64,000 bases of DNA from Tsuneonella troitsensis (lineage in GTDB: Bacteria; Pseudomonadota; Alphaproteobacteria; Sphingomonadales; Sphingomonadaceae): the NCBI RefSeq assembly GCF_001441535.1, contig NZ_LMAU01000007.1:62001-126000 (forward strand), given 5' to 3'. Made by a program: the position numbers and the translations under genes. Below, one piece after another: positions 25,734 through 34,690 of this stretch. Within the stretch, counting starts at the first letter, position 1. Each line of letters begins with the position of its first letter. Below the pieces are notes generated by a model that was not told the origin of the DNA, did no database searches, and worked only from the letters and a program-made list of their open reading frames with translations.

Positions 25734-26764
25734 CCGCTACGCTCCAGTCGCTGTGGGAAGTATCGCTGCTGCTGTGCGTTTTCGCACTGCTCGCTATCGC
25801 GGGGCTGTTGCTCGCGCGGGTGGTGGGCGAGCGAAAAGCCAACAAGCGGGAAAGCCTGCGCCGGCAATTGCTACCGCAACTTCTACGCGGTGAGCCTGTG
25901 CCAGTCGAGAGATCGCGCGTGGCGCGTCGAATGGCTGCCGACCTGACAATCGAACTCGCCGAACTCGTACAAGGAAATGATCGTGAAGGCTTTCTCGCGG
26001 CGGCCTCCCTCGCCGGTGCCGACGCAGAACTAGTGCGCCGGCTGCGTTCCAACGCCGCGCAGGACCGTCTCGTTGCGGCGGAAACGCTCGCGATGTTCCC
26101 GCCGTATGCGTCCGCCGTGTCCGCCGTCGCACTGAGCGATCGCAACGCCGACGTTCGCCTCGGTGCCGCGCTTGCACTGGCACAGGAAGGTCGTGCACCG
26201 CCAGTGGGCAAACTCGTCCGTAGCCTCGGTATTGGCTCGAAAGAGCAATCCCTGCTTGTCGTTTCGCTGATGCGCGATCTTGCGCGCACCAATCCTCACG
26301 CAGTCGAGGCCCTGCTGTATGATCTCGAGGTACCCGATACCGCCAAGCTGGCCGCCACGGATGCACTGGCGGAGAGCAGCAGCGTTGATCATGAAGCATT
26401 AGTCGCCTGGATGGCCGAGGCGTCCGAAGAAGATAGTGACCTCAGACCGCGCATTTTCCGTGCGCTGGGGCAGCTGGGTCATCCGTCTGGCCACGTCGCA
26501 ATTCTCGCAGGGCTCGACAGCGAACGATGGCAGGTGCGCAGCGCCGCAGCAGAAGCCGTGGGCCGCTCGGCACTGCATTCCGCGATTCCGCGGATTGTCC
26601 AGCTGCTTGCCGACGATCAATGGTGGGTACGCTTCCGGGCAGCCGAAGCGCTGACCCGCCTTGGCGCAGAGGGACGTCTCGCTCTTCAGCGCGCGGCTGC
26701 CGACCCTAATTGGATCGTGCGCGAGGCGGCTAGTACCATCCTGGCCGAGCAGGCCGCGGCATGA
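25730..26764 (+). CDS. Membrane-anchored HEAT-repeat protein
   Basis: A 344-residue protein with an N-terminal membrane helix (about 9-30, SLLLCVFALLAIAGLLLARVV), a basic linker, and at least five HEAT-type helical pairs (about 90-340), such as HVAILAGLDSERWQVRSAAAEAVGR and RIVQLLADDQWWVRFRAAEALTRLG. HEAT arrays act as scaffolds. It lies between the outer-membrane barrel and the synthase, so it may tie export and synthesis together. The start is TTG, overlapping the preceding stop (TTGA); its own stop overlaps the synthase ATG. Confidence 0.8.
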   Translation: MTATLQSLWEVSLLLCVFALLAIAGLLLARVVGERKANKRESLRRQLLPQLLRGEPVPVERSRVARRMAADLTIELAELVQGNDREGFLAAASLAGADAELVRRLRSNAAQDRLVAAETLAMFPPYASAVSAVALSDRNADVRLGAALALAQEGRAPPVGKLVRSLGIGSKEQSLLVVSLMRDLARTNPHAVEALLYDLEVPDTAKLAATDALAESSSVDHEALVAWMAEASEEDSDLRPRIFRALGQLGHPSGHVAILAGLDSERWQVRSAAAEAVGRSALHSAIPRIVQLLADDQWWVRFRAAEALTRLGAEGRLALQRAAADPNWIVREAASTILAEQAAA

Positions 26765-28200
26765 TCGGCCCTCCAGCGTGGGCTGATCAATGGATGATCG
26801 GCGCGGCAGAACTCATCGCACTGATCGTGATCCTCACGGGGCTGTTGCAGATCGGCTTCTATCTAATTCAGCTGATCTTCGCAGCGATAGCCCTTTCATT
26901 TCGTCCTCCGGTACCGAGGGGTGCAACCTTGTGGCGGCGCTATTCCGACCAGGCCCCGCCGATTTCCATTTTAGCGCCAGCCTTTAACGAGGAGCTGACC
27001 GTCGTGGAGAGCGTGCGTTCGCTGCTATCGCTCCAATATCCCGATTTCGAGATACTCCTGATAAACGATGGGTCGAAGGACGGCACCCTCGCCAGACTCA
27101 TTGACGCGTTTGGGCTGGCGCCTGTCGCGCGTTATGTCGACAACGCGGTTCCGCACGCCGCCATTCGAGGATTTTACGCCAATCCCGCCCTTCCCCGTCT
27201 CCTCGTCATAGACAAGGACAATGGCGGCAAGGCGGATGCGCTGAATGCCGGCATAAACGCCAGCCGCACCCCGTTGTTCTGCGCGATAGACGCGGATTCG
27301 ATTCTCGAGCCCGATGCGCTGCTCAGGGTCGTTCGCCCGTTCATCGACGAACCCAACCTCACCATCGCCGCGGGCGGAACGATCCGGATCGCCAACGGGT
27401 GCACGATCGATTCAGGACGCGTGATCGATGTCCGTTTGCCCCGCAACTTCCTCGCTCTGGTCCAGATCATGGAATACTTGCGCGCGTTCCTGATGGCGCG
27501 CCTTGCACTCGGCAAAATGCAGGTTCTGACGGTCATCTCGGGTGCGTTTGGATTGTTCAGCCGACAACGTGTCGTCGAGGTCGGCGGATACAGCCACGCA
27601 ACGGTCGGCGAGGACATGGAGCTCGTTATAAAGCTGCATCGGCACATGCGTGACATCGGCACGCCCTACCGGATCGAATTCATTGCCGAACCCGTTTGCT
27701 GGACGGAATGTCCAGAAGACCTCGCGGTACTCGGCCGCCAGAGAAGCCGGTGGCAACGCGGCGCACTCGAGTGCTTTTCCAAGCACAAAGATATGTTCTT
27801 CAACCCGCGCTACGGACGGATCGGATTCATCGGGTTCGGCCAGATTCTGCTGGTGGATGTCGTGGGGCCCGTAGTCGAGGTCCTGGGATACCTGCTGGTC
27901 CCATTGCTCTACGGGCTCGGCCTACTGGCCTTGCCATGGCTGCTGGCCTTCCTGTCGGTGACCGTTACCTTCGGGGTCTTCGTAAGCGTAGCGACCCTCA
28001 TCCTGGAGGAAGTGCAACTCCGGCGGTTCCCGCGAGCTCGTGCCATTCCAGTGCTGGCGGCGATCGCCGTGGTCGAGAACCTTGGCTACCGCCAGCTGTC
28101 CAATTTGTGGCGAATGCAGGGTTGGTGGCAGTTCCTGCGCAAGCAGCAGGCTTGGGGTACTATGACCCGCAAGGGCTTTGGGGTACCCCCCTCCTCCTAA
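26761..28200 (+). CDS. Processive-type family 2 glycosyltransferase (polysaccharide synthase)
   Basis: The 479-residue integral membrane GT2 has a helix at about 15-45, a cytosolic catalytic domain (65-335) and three to four C-terminal helices (345-440). Motifs are KDNGGKADALNAG (about 150), DADS (about 176), GEDMEL (about 283) and RQRSRWQRG, the R/QxxRW signature of processive synthases such as PgaC, hyaluronan and cellulose synthases (about 326). No PilZ domain is attached, so direct c-di-GMP control is not indicated. The product sugar is unknown. It is the last plus-strand gene of the locus and overlaps the HPt stop by 4 nt. Confidence 0.88.
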   Translation: MIGPPAWADQWMIGAAELIALIVILTGLLQIGFYLIQLIFAAIALSFRPPVPRGATLWRRYSDQAPPISILAPAFNEELTVVESVRSLLSLQYPDFEILLINDGSKDGTLARLIDAFGLAPVARYVDNAVPHAAIRGFYANPALPRLLVIDKDNGGKADALNAGINASRTPLFCAIDADSILEPDALLRVVRPFIDEPNLTIAAGGTIRIANGCTIDSGRVIDVRLPRNFLALVQIMEYLRAFLMARLALGKMQVLTVISGAFGLFSRQRVVEVGGYSHATVGEDMELVIKLHRHMRDIGTPYRIEFIAEPVCWTECPEDLAVLGRQRSRWQRGALECFSKHKDMFFNPRYGRIGFIGFGQILLVDVVGPVVEVLGYLLVPLLYGLGLLALPWLLAFLSVTVTFGVFVSVATLILEEVQLRRFPRARAIPVLAAIAVVENLGYRQLSNLWRMQGWWQFLRKQQAWGTMTRKGFGVPPSS

Positions 28201-28466
28201 AGAGAGTCTAGCAGGCGCAGCAAACGATCGGTTGCCAGCCGGGGATCGTCCCCTCGCTCTATCGCGTCTTCCAACTCGATCGCTGCCTGGCCGAGGGAGG
28301 GATGGCCGAACATGCCAGCGATACCCGCTAACTTGTGGGCCAACTCGCCGAGTGCTGCCATATTGCCCTCACTTACCAGGACGCGCACCGCTTCAGCTTG
28401 CCCGGGTGCCTGCGCCGCGAACCGTTGGGCGAGGTCCGCCAGCTTGTCCTCCAGAGGATTGTTCAC
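28197..28466 (-). CDS. Histidine phosphotransfer (HPt) protein
   Basis: An 89-residue four-helix HPt with phospho-accepting His44 in LAHKLAGIAGMFG. It is the shuttle between the receiver of the hybrid kinase (two genes upstream) and downstream receivers, namely its operon partner and perhaps the stand-alone receiver at 24325. The ATG overlaps by 4 nt the stop of the adjacent receiver gene. The position tail to tail with the synthase gene suggests the relay controls that machine. Confidence 0.85.
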   Translation of the reverse strand: MNNPLEDKLADLAQRFAAQAPGQAEAVRVLVSEGNMAALGELAHKLAGIAGMFGHPSLGQAAIELEDAIERGDDPRLATDRLLRLLDSL

Positions 28467-28825
28467 AGGAGACTACGCACCTGCGCCGCCAAAGTCATCG
28501 GATCGAATGGCTTAGCAATAACCCCGATGGCATCGAGCGTCTGGAAGGTCTGAATCTCGTTGCGCTGGGCGCGTGCAGTGACGAACACCACCGGGATTGG
28601 AGCTGTCGACGGATCGGCGCGCAATCGGCTGAGGACTTCGGGTCCGTCCATACACGGCATCATTACGTCGAGAAGGATCAGGCCCGGCGTCCAATCCTGG
28701 ATCATCGCGAGCGCCTCGGTGCCGCCAGCGGCGGTTCGCACCTCGAAATGGGGATCGAGCGAGAGCGCCATCTCCGCGATTTCGCGGATATCGGGTTCGT
28801 CGTCGACGTAGAGGACACGGGTCAT
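28463..28825 (-). CDS. Single-domain response regulator
   Basis: A 120-residue CheY-like receiver: VDDEPD (8-10 acidic pair), Asp53 in LILLDVMMPCMDG, Thr in VVFVTARAQ and Lys in VIAKPFDP. There is no output domain. The ATG at 28823-28825 overlaps the kinase TGA by 4 nt, and the stop overlaps the HPt ATG by 4 nt, so kinase, receiver and HPt are one translationally coupled unit. Confidence 0.88.
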   Translation of the reverse strand: MTRVLYVDDEPDIREIAEMALSLDPHFEVRTAAGGTEALAMIQDWTPGLILLDVMMPCMDGPEVLSRLRADPSTAPIPVVFVTARAQRNEIQTFQTLDAIGVIAKPFDPMTLAAQVRSLL

Positions 28826-30933
28826 GCGGCCTCCCGCTCTGCGCGCGCCACAAGCGCCATCGTCGTTTCGACGAGGGTGGCAATGGGGCTGCGGCTCTTG
28901 ACCAGGACAGCGTCGACGTCGGACGTGTCCGGGGGGTCGTCCAGCGCGGTGAAGACCACAATCGGAATGCCGGGCACCGCTTTTCTCAATTCGGGGACGA
29001 GGTCCAGGCCGTTGTCTGGAGGAACGACTGCGTCGACGACAACCCCGGCAAATGTCTGCCTTGCGATTTCCCGGCGCGCGTCCGCGAGCGAGTTGACCGA
29101 AACGAGCGCCGCGCGATGGACGAAAGCACTCGCGACGACCGACAGGCAATCCTGATCGTCGTCGATGTGGAGCAGGACTGGCAAGCCCGCATCGCCCCCC
29201 GATTGAAGGGGAGTGTCGTCGCAATCTGCCATGGGAAGCTCGACAGTAAATATCGTCCCGCCGCCGGCGCGGTCTGCGAAGCCCAGTGTTCCGTTATGCC
29301 GCTCAGCTATTTCCTTGGCGATGGTGAGTCCAAGACCGGTCCCTCCGCGCCGCCGGCTGTCCGAGCCGTCGGCCATTGCGAATTTGCCGAAAATTCGGGC
29401 GCGGAAGGCCTTTGGGATGCCCGCTCCGCGGTCCAGAACGGATATCCTCGCTTGGCCGTTGACCGTATCGATGGCCACTTCGACTGTTCCTCCTTCGGGC
29501 GAGTGCTTGATCGCGTTCGAAACGAGATTGGTCAGCAATTGCTCGAGCCGATCAGGATCGCCCATTATCGTGACGGGCCACGGCGGGATGGACACCGCCA
29601 GCGTGACCGAGTGCGCCTCACCGAATGACTGGTTCGCCGCGACTGTTCGATCAACTAGTGGTCCGAGCGGCAATCGACGCAGGTCAAACTGCATCTTGCC
29701 GGATTCAATCTTCTCTATGTCGAGGATATCGTTGATCAGGCGGATCAACCGCTCGCAATTGCTATGAGCGATCGAGACCAACCGCGCAGCCTTATCGCCA
29801 AGGGGTCCGGCCGCTCCGGCAGAGAGGAGACCAAGCGACCCTCCGATCGATGTAAGCGGGGTGCGTAGTTCGTGGCTAACGGTCGAGACAAACTCGGTCT
29901 TCATGGCCTCGATACGCCGCCGTTCGGTCACGTCCCGAATGACGACGACGTAGGAGACCTCCTCGCGGTCGGAGAGCCGGCTGATCGAAACGTCGGTAGC
30001 GAGCGTTGAGCGATCGCTCCGGCGGCCAATAAACTCCTGACGCTGGCCCGACCCTTCCTCGCCCGCCGCACCGACGACCCGAAGCCACGCGAGGCTTTCT
30101 GCAAAGGGAACCGGCTTCGCCATCAGGTCGGTGTTGTGCATGCCCACCAGTTCATCCTGAGTGTACCCGAATAACCGCGTCACACTGGGGTTGACCTCGC
30201 GGATGTAGCCCTCGTCATCAAGCACAAGCATGCCATCAACCGCGCTGTTGAGGATCGCGCGATTGCGCCTGCTGAGACGGCGGATGCGTTCGAGCGCGGC
30301 GCGGCGAAGGCTCATTGTGCGCCAGATGAAGACTGCCAAGATGCCTAGGAGCAGGGCCAGCCCACCCAGGGCACCGTTGATCAGCCTCTCGGCGGTCTGC
30401 CGGCTCGTGTTTCTTGCCTCGGTGAGCTCGCTGAGGCGCGCGCCCTCGATCCGGTCGAGCCGCGCGATCTCCGCGCGGATAGAATCCATGAGCCGCCTGC
30501 CCTCGCCGCCAGCGACCATGCGTTTCGCGGCTTCCTGCTGTCCGTTCGCAACAAGATCGATCGTGCGTTCCGCGAACTGAATTTTTCGGTCTGACAACTG
30601 CCGGATCGCGGAAAGTCCACCGACCGAGCTATCGCTTGACGCAGAACCCTGAAATCTTGCCGCGATACGCGCCCTCGCCTGGTCGTAAGGTGCAAGAAAA
30701 CTCGGGTCGCCCGTGACGACGTATCCACGCTGCCCTACTTCGATATCCTGATAATCCGAAAGCATCCGAAGCAGATCCTGCCGTGCAGAAGCCGATTGCT
30801 CGACGGAAGCCCGCAGGTTGCGGCTCTCTGCGAATTCGCGCTGGATCTCCACGAACACGAACAGCAGGCTCGCCGGGACAGCAAGCAGCGTCAGCCATGC
30901 GAGAATTTGCTTTAGGACAGTCTGTCGTGCCAT
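28822..30933 (-). CDS. Hybrid sensor histidine kinase (CHASE3-PAS-HisKA-HATPase-REC)
   Basis: The 703-residue membrane kinase has an N-terminal helix (10-30), a periplasmic helical CHASE3-like domain (about 40-175, with QDIEVGQRGYVVTGD), a second helix (about 185-205), PAS (about 225-335, SAVDGMLVLDDEGYIREVNP), HisKA with SHELRTPLTS (His about 354), HATPase (GDPDRLEQLLTNLVSNAIKHS, RGGTGLGLTIAKEI) and a C-terminal receiver with Asp at about 634 in VVVDAVVPPDNG. CHASE3 ligands are unknown. It starts the kinase-receiver-HPt operon facing the exopolysaccharide-type operon. Confidence 0.92.
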   Translation of the reverse strand: MARQTVLKQILAWLTLLAVPASLLFVFVEIQREFAESRNLRASVEQSASARQDLLRMLSDYQDIEVGQRGYVVTGDPSFLAPYDQARARIAARFQGSASSDSSVGGLSAIRQLSDRKIQFAERTIDLVANGQQEAAKRMVAGGEGRRLMDSIRAEIARLDRIEGARLSELTEARNTSRQTAERLINGALGGLALLLGILAVFIWRTMSLRRAALERIRRLSRRNRAILNSAVDGMLVLDDEGYIREVNPSVTRLFGYTQDELVGMHNTDLMAKPVPFAESLAWLRVVGAAGEEGSGQRQEFIGRRSDRSTLATDVSISRLSDREEVSYVVVIRDVTERRRIEAMKTEFVSTVSHELRTPLTSIGGSLGLLSAGAAGPLGDKAARLVSIAHSNCERLIRLINDILDIEKIESGKMQFDLRRLPLGPLVDRTVAANQSFGEAHSVTLAVSIPPWPVTIMGDPDRLEQLLTNLVSNAIKHSPEGGTVEVAIDTVNGQARISVLDRGAGIPKAFRARIFGKFAMADGSDSRRRGGTGLGLTIAKEIAERHNGTLGFADRAGGGTIFTVELPMADCDDTPLQSGGDAGLPVLLHIDDDQDCLSVVASAFVHRAALVSVNSLADARREIARQTFAGVVVDAVVPPDNGLDLVPELRKAVPGIPIVVFTALDDPPDTSDVDAVLVKSRSPIATLVETTMALVARAEREAA

Positions 30934-31194
30934 CGGGTCTATCTACCGGCAAAGAATGACGAATTGTCTACCCGGTTCTTACGCAGACCCGGCATCAATC
31001 GAGACTATTCGACCTGAATTCGGACGAGGCAAGTCCGCCCGGTCCATAACGAAGTTCGCACCAAGCTGCCCAACCGACATCGCCTGATCAAATATCCCAA
31101 GTAACGGCAAGTGGGGCTCGATCTCTCAGATCGCGTTCCCCGCCCGTTCTAGGCAGATGCTGGTTGTCCATTGCGACCTCGTATCCGTCCGTGC
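30934..31194. other. Intergenic, no gene recognised
   Basis: This stretch between the kinase start and the terminator of the next minus-strand gene has short open frames only. It must contain the promoter of the kinase operon, but I see no clear -35/-10 or dyad. Confidence 0.5.
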
Positions 31195-31226
31195 GAAAAG
31201 CCCGGGCCGATTGCTCGGCCCGGGCT
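31195..31226 (-). terminator. Intrinsic terminator of the PRC-like protein gene
   Basis: A perfect 12-bp stem (31199-31210 with 31215-31226), loop of 4 nt, is followed on the minus strand by TTTTCGC. It lies about 30 nt after the stop codon of the gene ending at 31255. Confidence 0.8.
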
Positions 31227-31254
31227 TCCCGGGAGACCATGCCGAGCGGTTGGA

Positions 31255-32049
31255 TCAGTCGGCGCGGTCGGGATTCTCGCGTTGCTGTTCCTGGCGACGC
31301 GCCGTCTTCTCCAGCTTGCCCTCGCTCATCGCGGAGATAAGCAGCGCGCCTTCGCCGGTGAAGTTGGCGGCGGGAACGGTTGCCGCACCATCGTCGGTCA
31401 TGACGACGACCTGATGAACCTGTCCCCGTGCGTCGGCGAGTACCCCGCTCACGGTGCCGATCCGTTCGCCGTCGTCGTCGCTGACAGGCATTCCGCGAGC
31501 GATATCGAAGCTGCCTGCCGCCTGGCCTGCGGCGCTCCCGGCAAGCGCTAGCTGCCCAGCGGCACCCGAGAATACACCGCTCGCGGCAGCCGAGCCGGAA
31601 CTGGCTACCGCGCCTATGATCTTGCGCCCCGCGCCGGCTGCGCCGCGAGCGGTGCCAACCGCGCTGCCCGCGAGACCTCGGACCGCATCGGTCCCGAGCA
31701 GCTGCGCTTCGGCCCTACCCGATCCGCTTGCCTCTCCGCGGCCTGCGACCGAACTGCCAACGCTGCCTACCGACGCGCCGATCGACTGGTCGAGCGATCC
31801 CGAGCCCTCGGCGTCGGCACTGCGACTGGCAGCCACGCGACCCGATTTGCGATCAACTGTCTGTGTTCCTCGCGTCTCACCGCGTGCCGCACCCGTGCCC
31901 CGCGTGACCGTCTCGACGGAGCGGATAGGAAGGTCGAGCGAGCCGGCGCCCCGCAGCGTGCCGCCAAGGCTTCCGCCACCAAGAAGCTGTGCCTGGCCCG
32001 GTGCGGCGATCAGGAGGAGCGCAGCGGTGCCGAAAAAAATGATCTTCAT
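31255..32049 (-). CDS. Secreted Gly/Ser/Ala-rich protein with PRC-barrel-like end
   Basis: A 264-residue protein with a signal peptide (MKIIFFGTAALLLIAAPGQAQ), a low-complexity middle (about 25-185) of Gly, Ser, Ala and Arg, and a C-terminal segment (about 190-250; DDDGERIGTVSGVLADARGQVHQVVVMTDDG) resembling a PRC-barrel strand set. PRC barrels bind in varied complexes; here the exported location suggests an envelope role. It stands alone with its own terminator, downstream of the subtilase gene and in the same direction. Function unknown. Confidence 0.65.
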   Translation of the reverse strand: MKIIFFGTAALLLIAAPGQAQLLGGGSLGGTLRGAGSLDLPIRSVETVTRGTGAARGETRGTQTVDRKSGRVAASRSADAEGSGSLDQSIGASVGSVGSSVAGRGEASGSGRAEAQLLGTDAVRGLAGSAVGTARGAAGAGRKIIGAVASSGSAAASGVFSGAAGQLALAGSAAGQAAGSFDIARGMPVSDDDGERIGTVSGVLADARGQVHQVVVMTDDGAATVPAANFTGEGALLISAMSEGKLEKTARRQEQQRENPDRAD

Positions 32050-32168
32050 CGGTCTGTTCCTTTTCCGTTGTAGGACCGGAGGCGTCTTGCCGTCCGCTGC
32101 TCAGAAAACGGACCGACCTTTCCGATCCATCCGCGGCGTCTTGGAAAAAGTGTGCATCACTCCGATAT

Positions 32169-33368
32169 TCAACGACATTTTCCGCACAGGAGACCACGAC
32201 CGTAGACACTGTCGGCGCCCTTCTTGCCCAAGTCGATAGCCTCGTTGTCGGCCGCCGCGCGCCAGTCTCCGCCGATTGCGGCCGCGATCCGCGCGGCCGC
32301 CAGAGGTGCCGCGAATGATGTACCTCGCAGCCTGATCCGCCGCCCCCTGGCGTCGAATCCGGTCATGTCGGCAGCGGGAGCAGCATAGTCGAGGTCAAGC
32401 GCGCGCCCGGCCTCGATTAGCGCACGATCACGGCCGTCGACGCCAGTCACTGCGATGACGCCGGGATAGCTGGCCGGGTAGGCATATGGTGAGGCCGGGC
32501 CATCATTGCCGACCGGGGCGACAATCACCACGCCCTTTCCTCGCGCTGCGGCCACCGCCCGCGACAGTAGCAAATTGTCGGCACCGACGAGGCTCATGGT
32601 AATGACCTTCACTCCATCCGCGACCAGCCATCCCAGGGCGCGCGCGACGGCGGTTGCACTGCCGCCGGCCGGATCGGTACCATAGACATCCGCCACCGCG
32701 ATGGACCGCACACCGGCACGCCTGAGCAGCGAGACCACTGCGCTGCCGTGGTTGCTGGGCGCCGGGGCGCCCCTTGCGAAGCCCTTGCTCGCTGCGACCC
32801 TCTGACTTTCACCTGGCGCACCATCGATCACGCCCACGCGGGCTGATATCGGCGCTGCTTCGGCTTTGAGGTCAGCGGCACTTGGGGCCCGCCCCGCTTG
32901 CTCGTAGACATGGTCGGGTGTCCAGCGCACGCCAGGTGCGGCGCGATCCATCAGCGCGGAGACCTCTCGCATCCTGACGCCGGGAGGGAGCTGCAGACGT
33001 GTGACCGGTAGATCCAGCCCCTCGATCGCCTCCCGCTCGAGTACGCGGAACCCCAGAATGCGGAGCCCAGAGAGTGCAGGTTCACCGGGCTCGAACATCA
33101 GGATCTCGCCCCGTCGTGCCGGGTAGCCATCCGCTGTGAGTTCCAGGAGCTTTGGATTGGCGCGCACGAGCTTCTCGATCCGCCCCGCGCGCAGTTGCGT
33201 GAGCTCCCGCGCGCTGAAAACCACCGGCTCGACCGTGCCCATGGCGCGGTCAATAACCCGGTCTATACCGCCGGTGGGCAAGGGCACGCCCGGCAAGCCC
33301 AGCTGCGCTAAGGCGGCTCCCGGGAGGAACAGCAGCAGCACGGCGAGGCAGGAAAATCGCTTCAGCAT
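32169..33368 (-). CDS. S8 (subtilisin-like) serine peptidase, exported
   Basis: A 399-residue exported protease: signal peptide 1-21 (PGAALAQ), a pro-region to about 165, and an S8 domain with Asp in ARVGVIDGAPG, His in NHGSAVVSLL, the oxyanion Asn in APVGNDGP and catalytic Ser in RGTSFAAPLAA. The Asp motif deviates from the usual DTG. It ends LLCGKC, close to its last catalytic element. It is divergent from the ECF sigma/anti-sigma genes with only 118 bp between start codons, so the protease may be a target or a sensor of that pair. Confidence 0.85.
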   Translation of the reverse strand: MLKRFSCLAVLLLFLPGAALAQLGLPGVPLPTGGIDRVIDRAMGTVEPVVFSARELTQLRAGRIEKLVRANPKLLELTADGYPARRGEILMFEPGEPALSGLRILGFRVLEREAIEGLDLPVTRLQLPPGVRMREVSALMDRAAPGVRWTPDHVYEQAGRAPSAADLKAEAAPISARVGVIDGAPGESQRVAASKGFARGAPAPSNHGSAVVSLLRRAGVRSIAVADVYGTDPAGGSATAVARALGWLVADGVKVITMSLVGADNLLLSRAVAAARGKGVVIVAPVGNDGPASPYAYPASYPGVIAVTGVDGRDRALIEAGRALDLDYAAPAADMTGFDARGRRIRLRGTSFAAPLAAARIAAAIGGDWRAAADNEAIDLGKKGADSVYGRGLLCGKCR

Positions 33369-33486
33369 CGTTCATCCAGTGACGTTTTTGGGCTTAACCT
33401 GGATGGAACGTAGCGGGTCAGCCGTTTCATCCATAGGAACCCCGAAGAGAAGGGCCGGTCCGATCGCCAACGGGTTTGAAGACGAG

Positions 33487-33951
33487 ATGGTCAAGCTGCT
33501 CCCCCGGCTCCGTCGCTTCGCTGCAGGGCTGGCGCGCGACCGTGTCGATGGCGACGACCTGGTTCAATTGACGGTGGAACGAGCGCTGACCTCTCGTGCG
33601 CAATGGCAGGAGGGTACGCGGCTCGACAGCTGGATGTACCGTATTATGCGCAATATCTGGATCGACGAGGGCCGCAGCCGCACGCGCCGCGCACAGACGT
33701 TTATCGGTGAAGAGGCGGGCCTCGCCATTGGACGCGATGGAGGGCAGGAAGCTGTGGCCGAACTCGGGACGATTGGCCGCGCCATGCAGCAGCTTCCTGA
33801 CGAACAGCGCGAGGCCGTGATGCTTGTCCTAGTCGAGGGCTACAAATATGCGGAAGCCGCCGACATCGTCGGCTGCCCGGTCGGCACGTTGACCTCGCGA
33901 CTGGGCAGAGGACGCGAAGCCTTGATGGCAATGCTGGGAGAAGCGGCATGA
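33487..33951 (+). CDS. ECF-type RNA polymerase sigma factor
   Basis: A 154-residue two-domain sigma factor: region 2 (LPRLRRFAAGLARDRVDGDDLVQLTVERAL, then LDSWMYRIMRNIWIDEGRSR) and region 4 (QLPDEQREAVMLVLVEGYKYAEAADIVGCPVGTLTSRLGRGREAL). The ATG at 33487 is preceded by GAAGACGAG; an in-frame ATG at 33403 would add 28 residues unlike the family. The start is therefore provisional. Its stop overlaps the anti-sigma ATG. It likely directs envelope-stress genes, possibly its own promoter and the divergent subtilase. Confidence 0.85.
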   Translation: MVKLLPRLRRFAAGLARDRVDGDDLVQLTVERALTSRAQWQEGTRLDSWMYRIMRNIWIDEGRSRTRRAQTFIGEEAGLAIGRDGGQEAVAELGTIGRAMQQLPDEQREAVMLVLVEGYKYAEAADIVGCPVGTLTSRLGRGREALMAMLGEAA

Positions 33952-34655
33952 CCCAAGATCCGGATACCCTGCGCGCTTATGTAGACGGAGAGCTCGATGA
34001 GGTGACGGCCTCGCGATTGGCTAAAGCGGCCGAAGTTGATCCCGAGCTGGCCGCCCGGATTGCGGCCGAAACCCGGCTGCGCGATATCCTCAGCGCCCAT
34101 TTCGACCCGGTGCTTGCAGAGCAAGTGCCGCAGCGCCTCGTCCTGCCGATCGAGACGTCGCGCAAGGTCGTTTCGCTCCAGGATCGGAGGCCGCTTCGGT
34201 CGATCGTGCCAACTCGCATGGTGCGGTGGGCCGTTCCCGCCATGGCGGCTGCCCTTGCCCTCACAGTATTTTTGCCTGGAAGCGGGGGACCCACCGAGAC
34301 GCGAGACGGCCTGATTTTCGCTGCGAACGATTTGGCAGAGGCGCTCGATACGCAGCTCGTTGCAGACCGGGTTGCCGGGAACGACACGCGCATTCTGCTC
34401 AGCTTCGCCGACAAAGAGGGAACGCTGTGCCGCGCCTTCGCGCGGACCGACCTGTCAGGCATCGCATGTATGGATGACACCGGTTGGCACTTGCGGATCC
34501 AACAGGGCGGGGTCGACATCAGGCCCGGCGACTATCGCCAGGCAAGTTCCGTCGACAATGCGATCATGGCCTCGGCACAGGAGATGGCGGTTGGACCGGC
34601 GTTCGACGCGGAACAGGAGCGCTTGGCGCGCGCGCAATCATGGCGTCCCCGGTAA
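33948..34655 (+). CDS. Membrane anti-sigma factor
   Basis: The 235-residue protein has a cytosolic N-terminus (LRAYVDGELDEVTASRLAKAAEVDPELAARI) typical of sigma-binding anti-sigma domains, one membrane helix at about 97-113 (MVRWAVPAMAAALALTVFL) and a periplasmic C-terminal domain (about 120-235). No HxxxCxxC zinc motif is visible, so it is not a ZAS protein. It is coupled by ATGA to the ECF sigma gene, the standard arrangement for a regulator holding its sigma at the membrane. Confidence 0.85.
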   Translation: MTQDPDTLRAYVDGELDEVTASRLAKAAEVDPELAARIAAETRLRDILSAHFDPVLAEQVPQRLVLPIETSRKVVSLQDRRPLRSIVPTRMVRWAVPAMAAALALTVFLPGSGGPTETRDGLIFAANDLAEALDTQLVADRVAGNDTRILLSFADKEGTLCRAFARTDLSGIACMDDTGWHLRIQQGGVDIRPGDYRQASSVDNAIMASAQEMAVGPAFDAEQERLARAQSWRPR

Positions 34656-34690
34656 CTCCAACGAACTGAGCGTAAAAGTCCTCGTGGCGG

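Noticed and set aside
33390-33486. EcfG-type GGAAC...GTT promoter between the subtilase and sigma genes
   Set aside because: GGAAC is present, but the partner box is not at the needed spacing of 16-17 nt.
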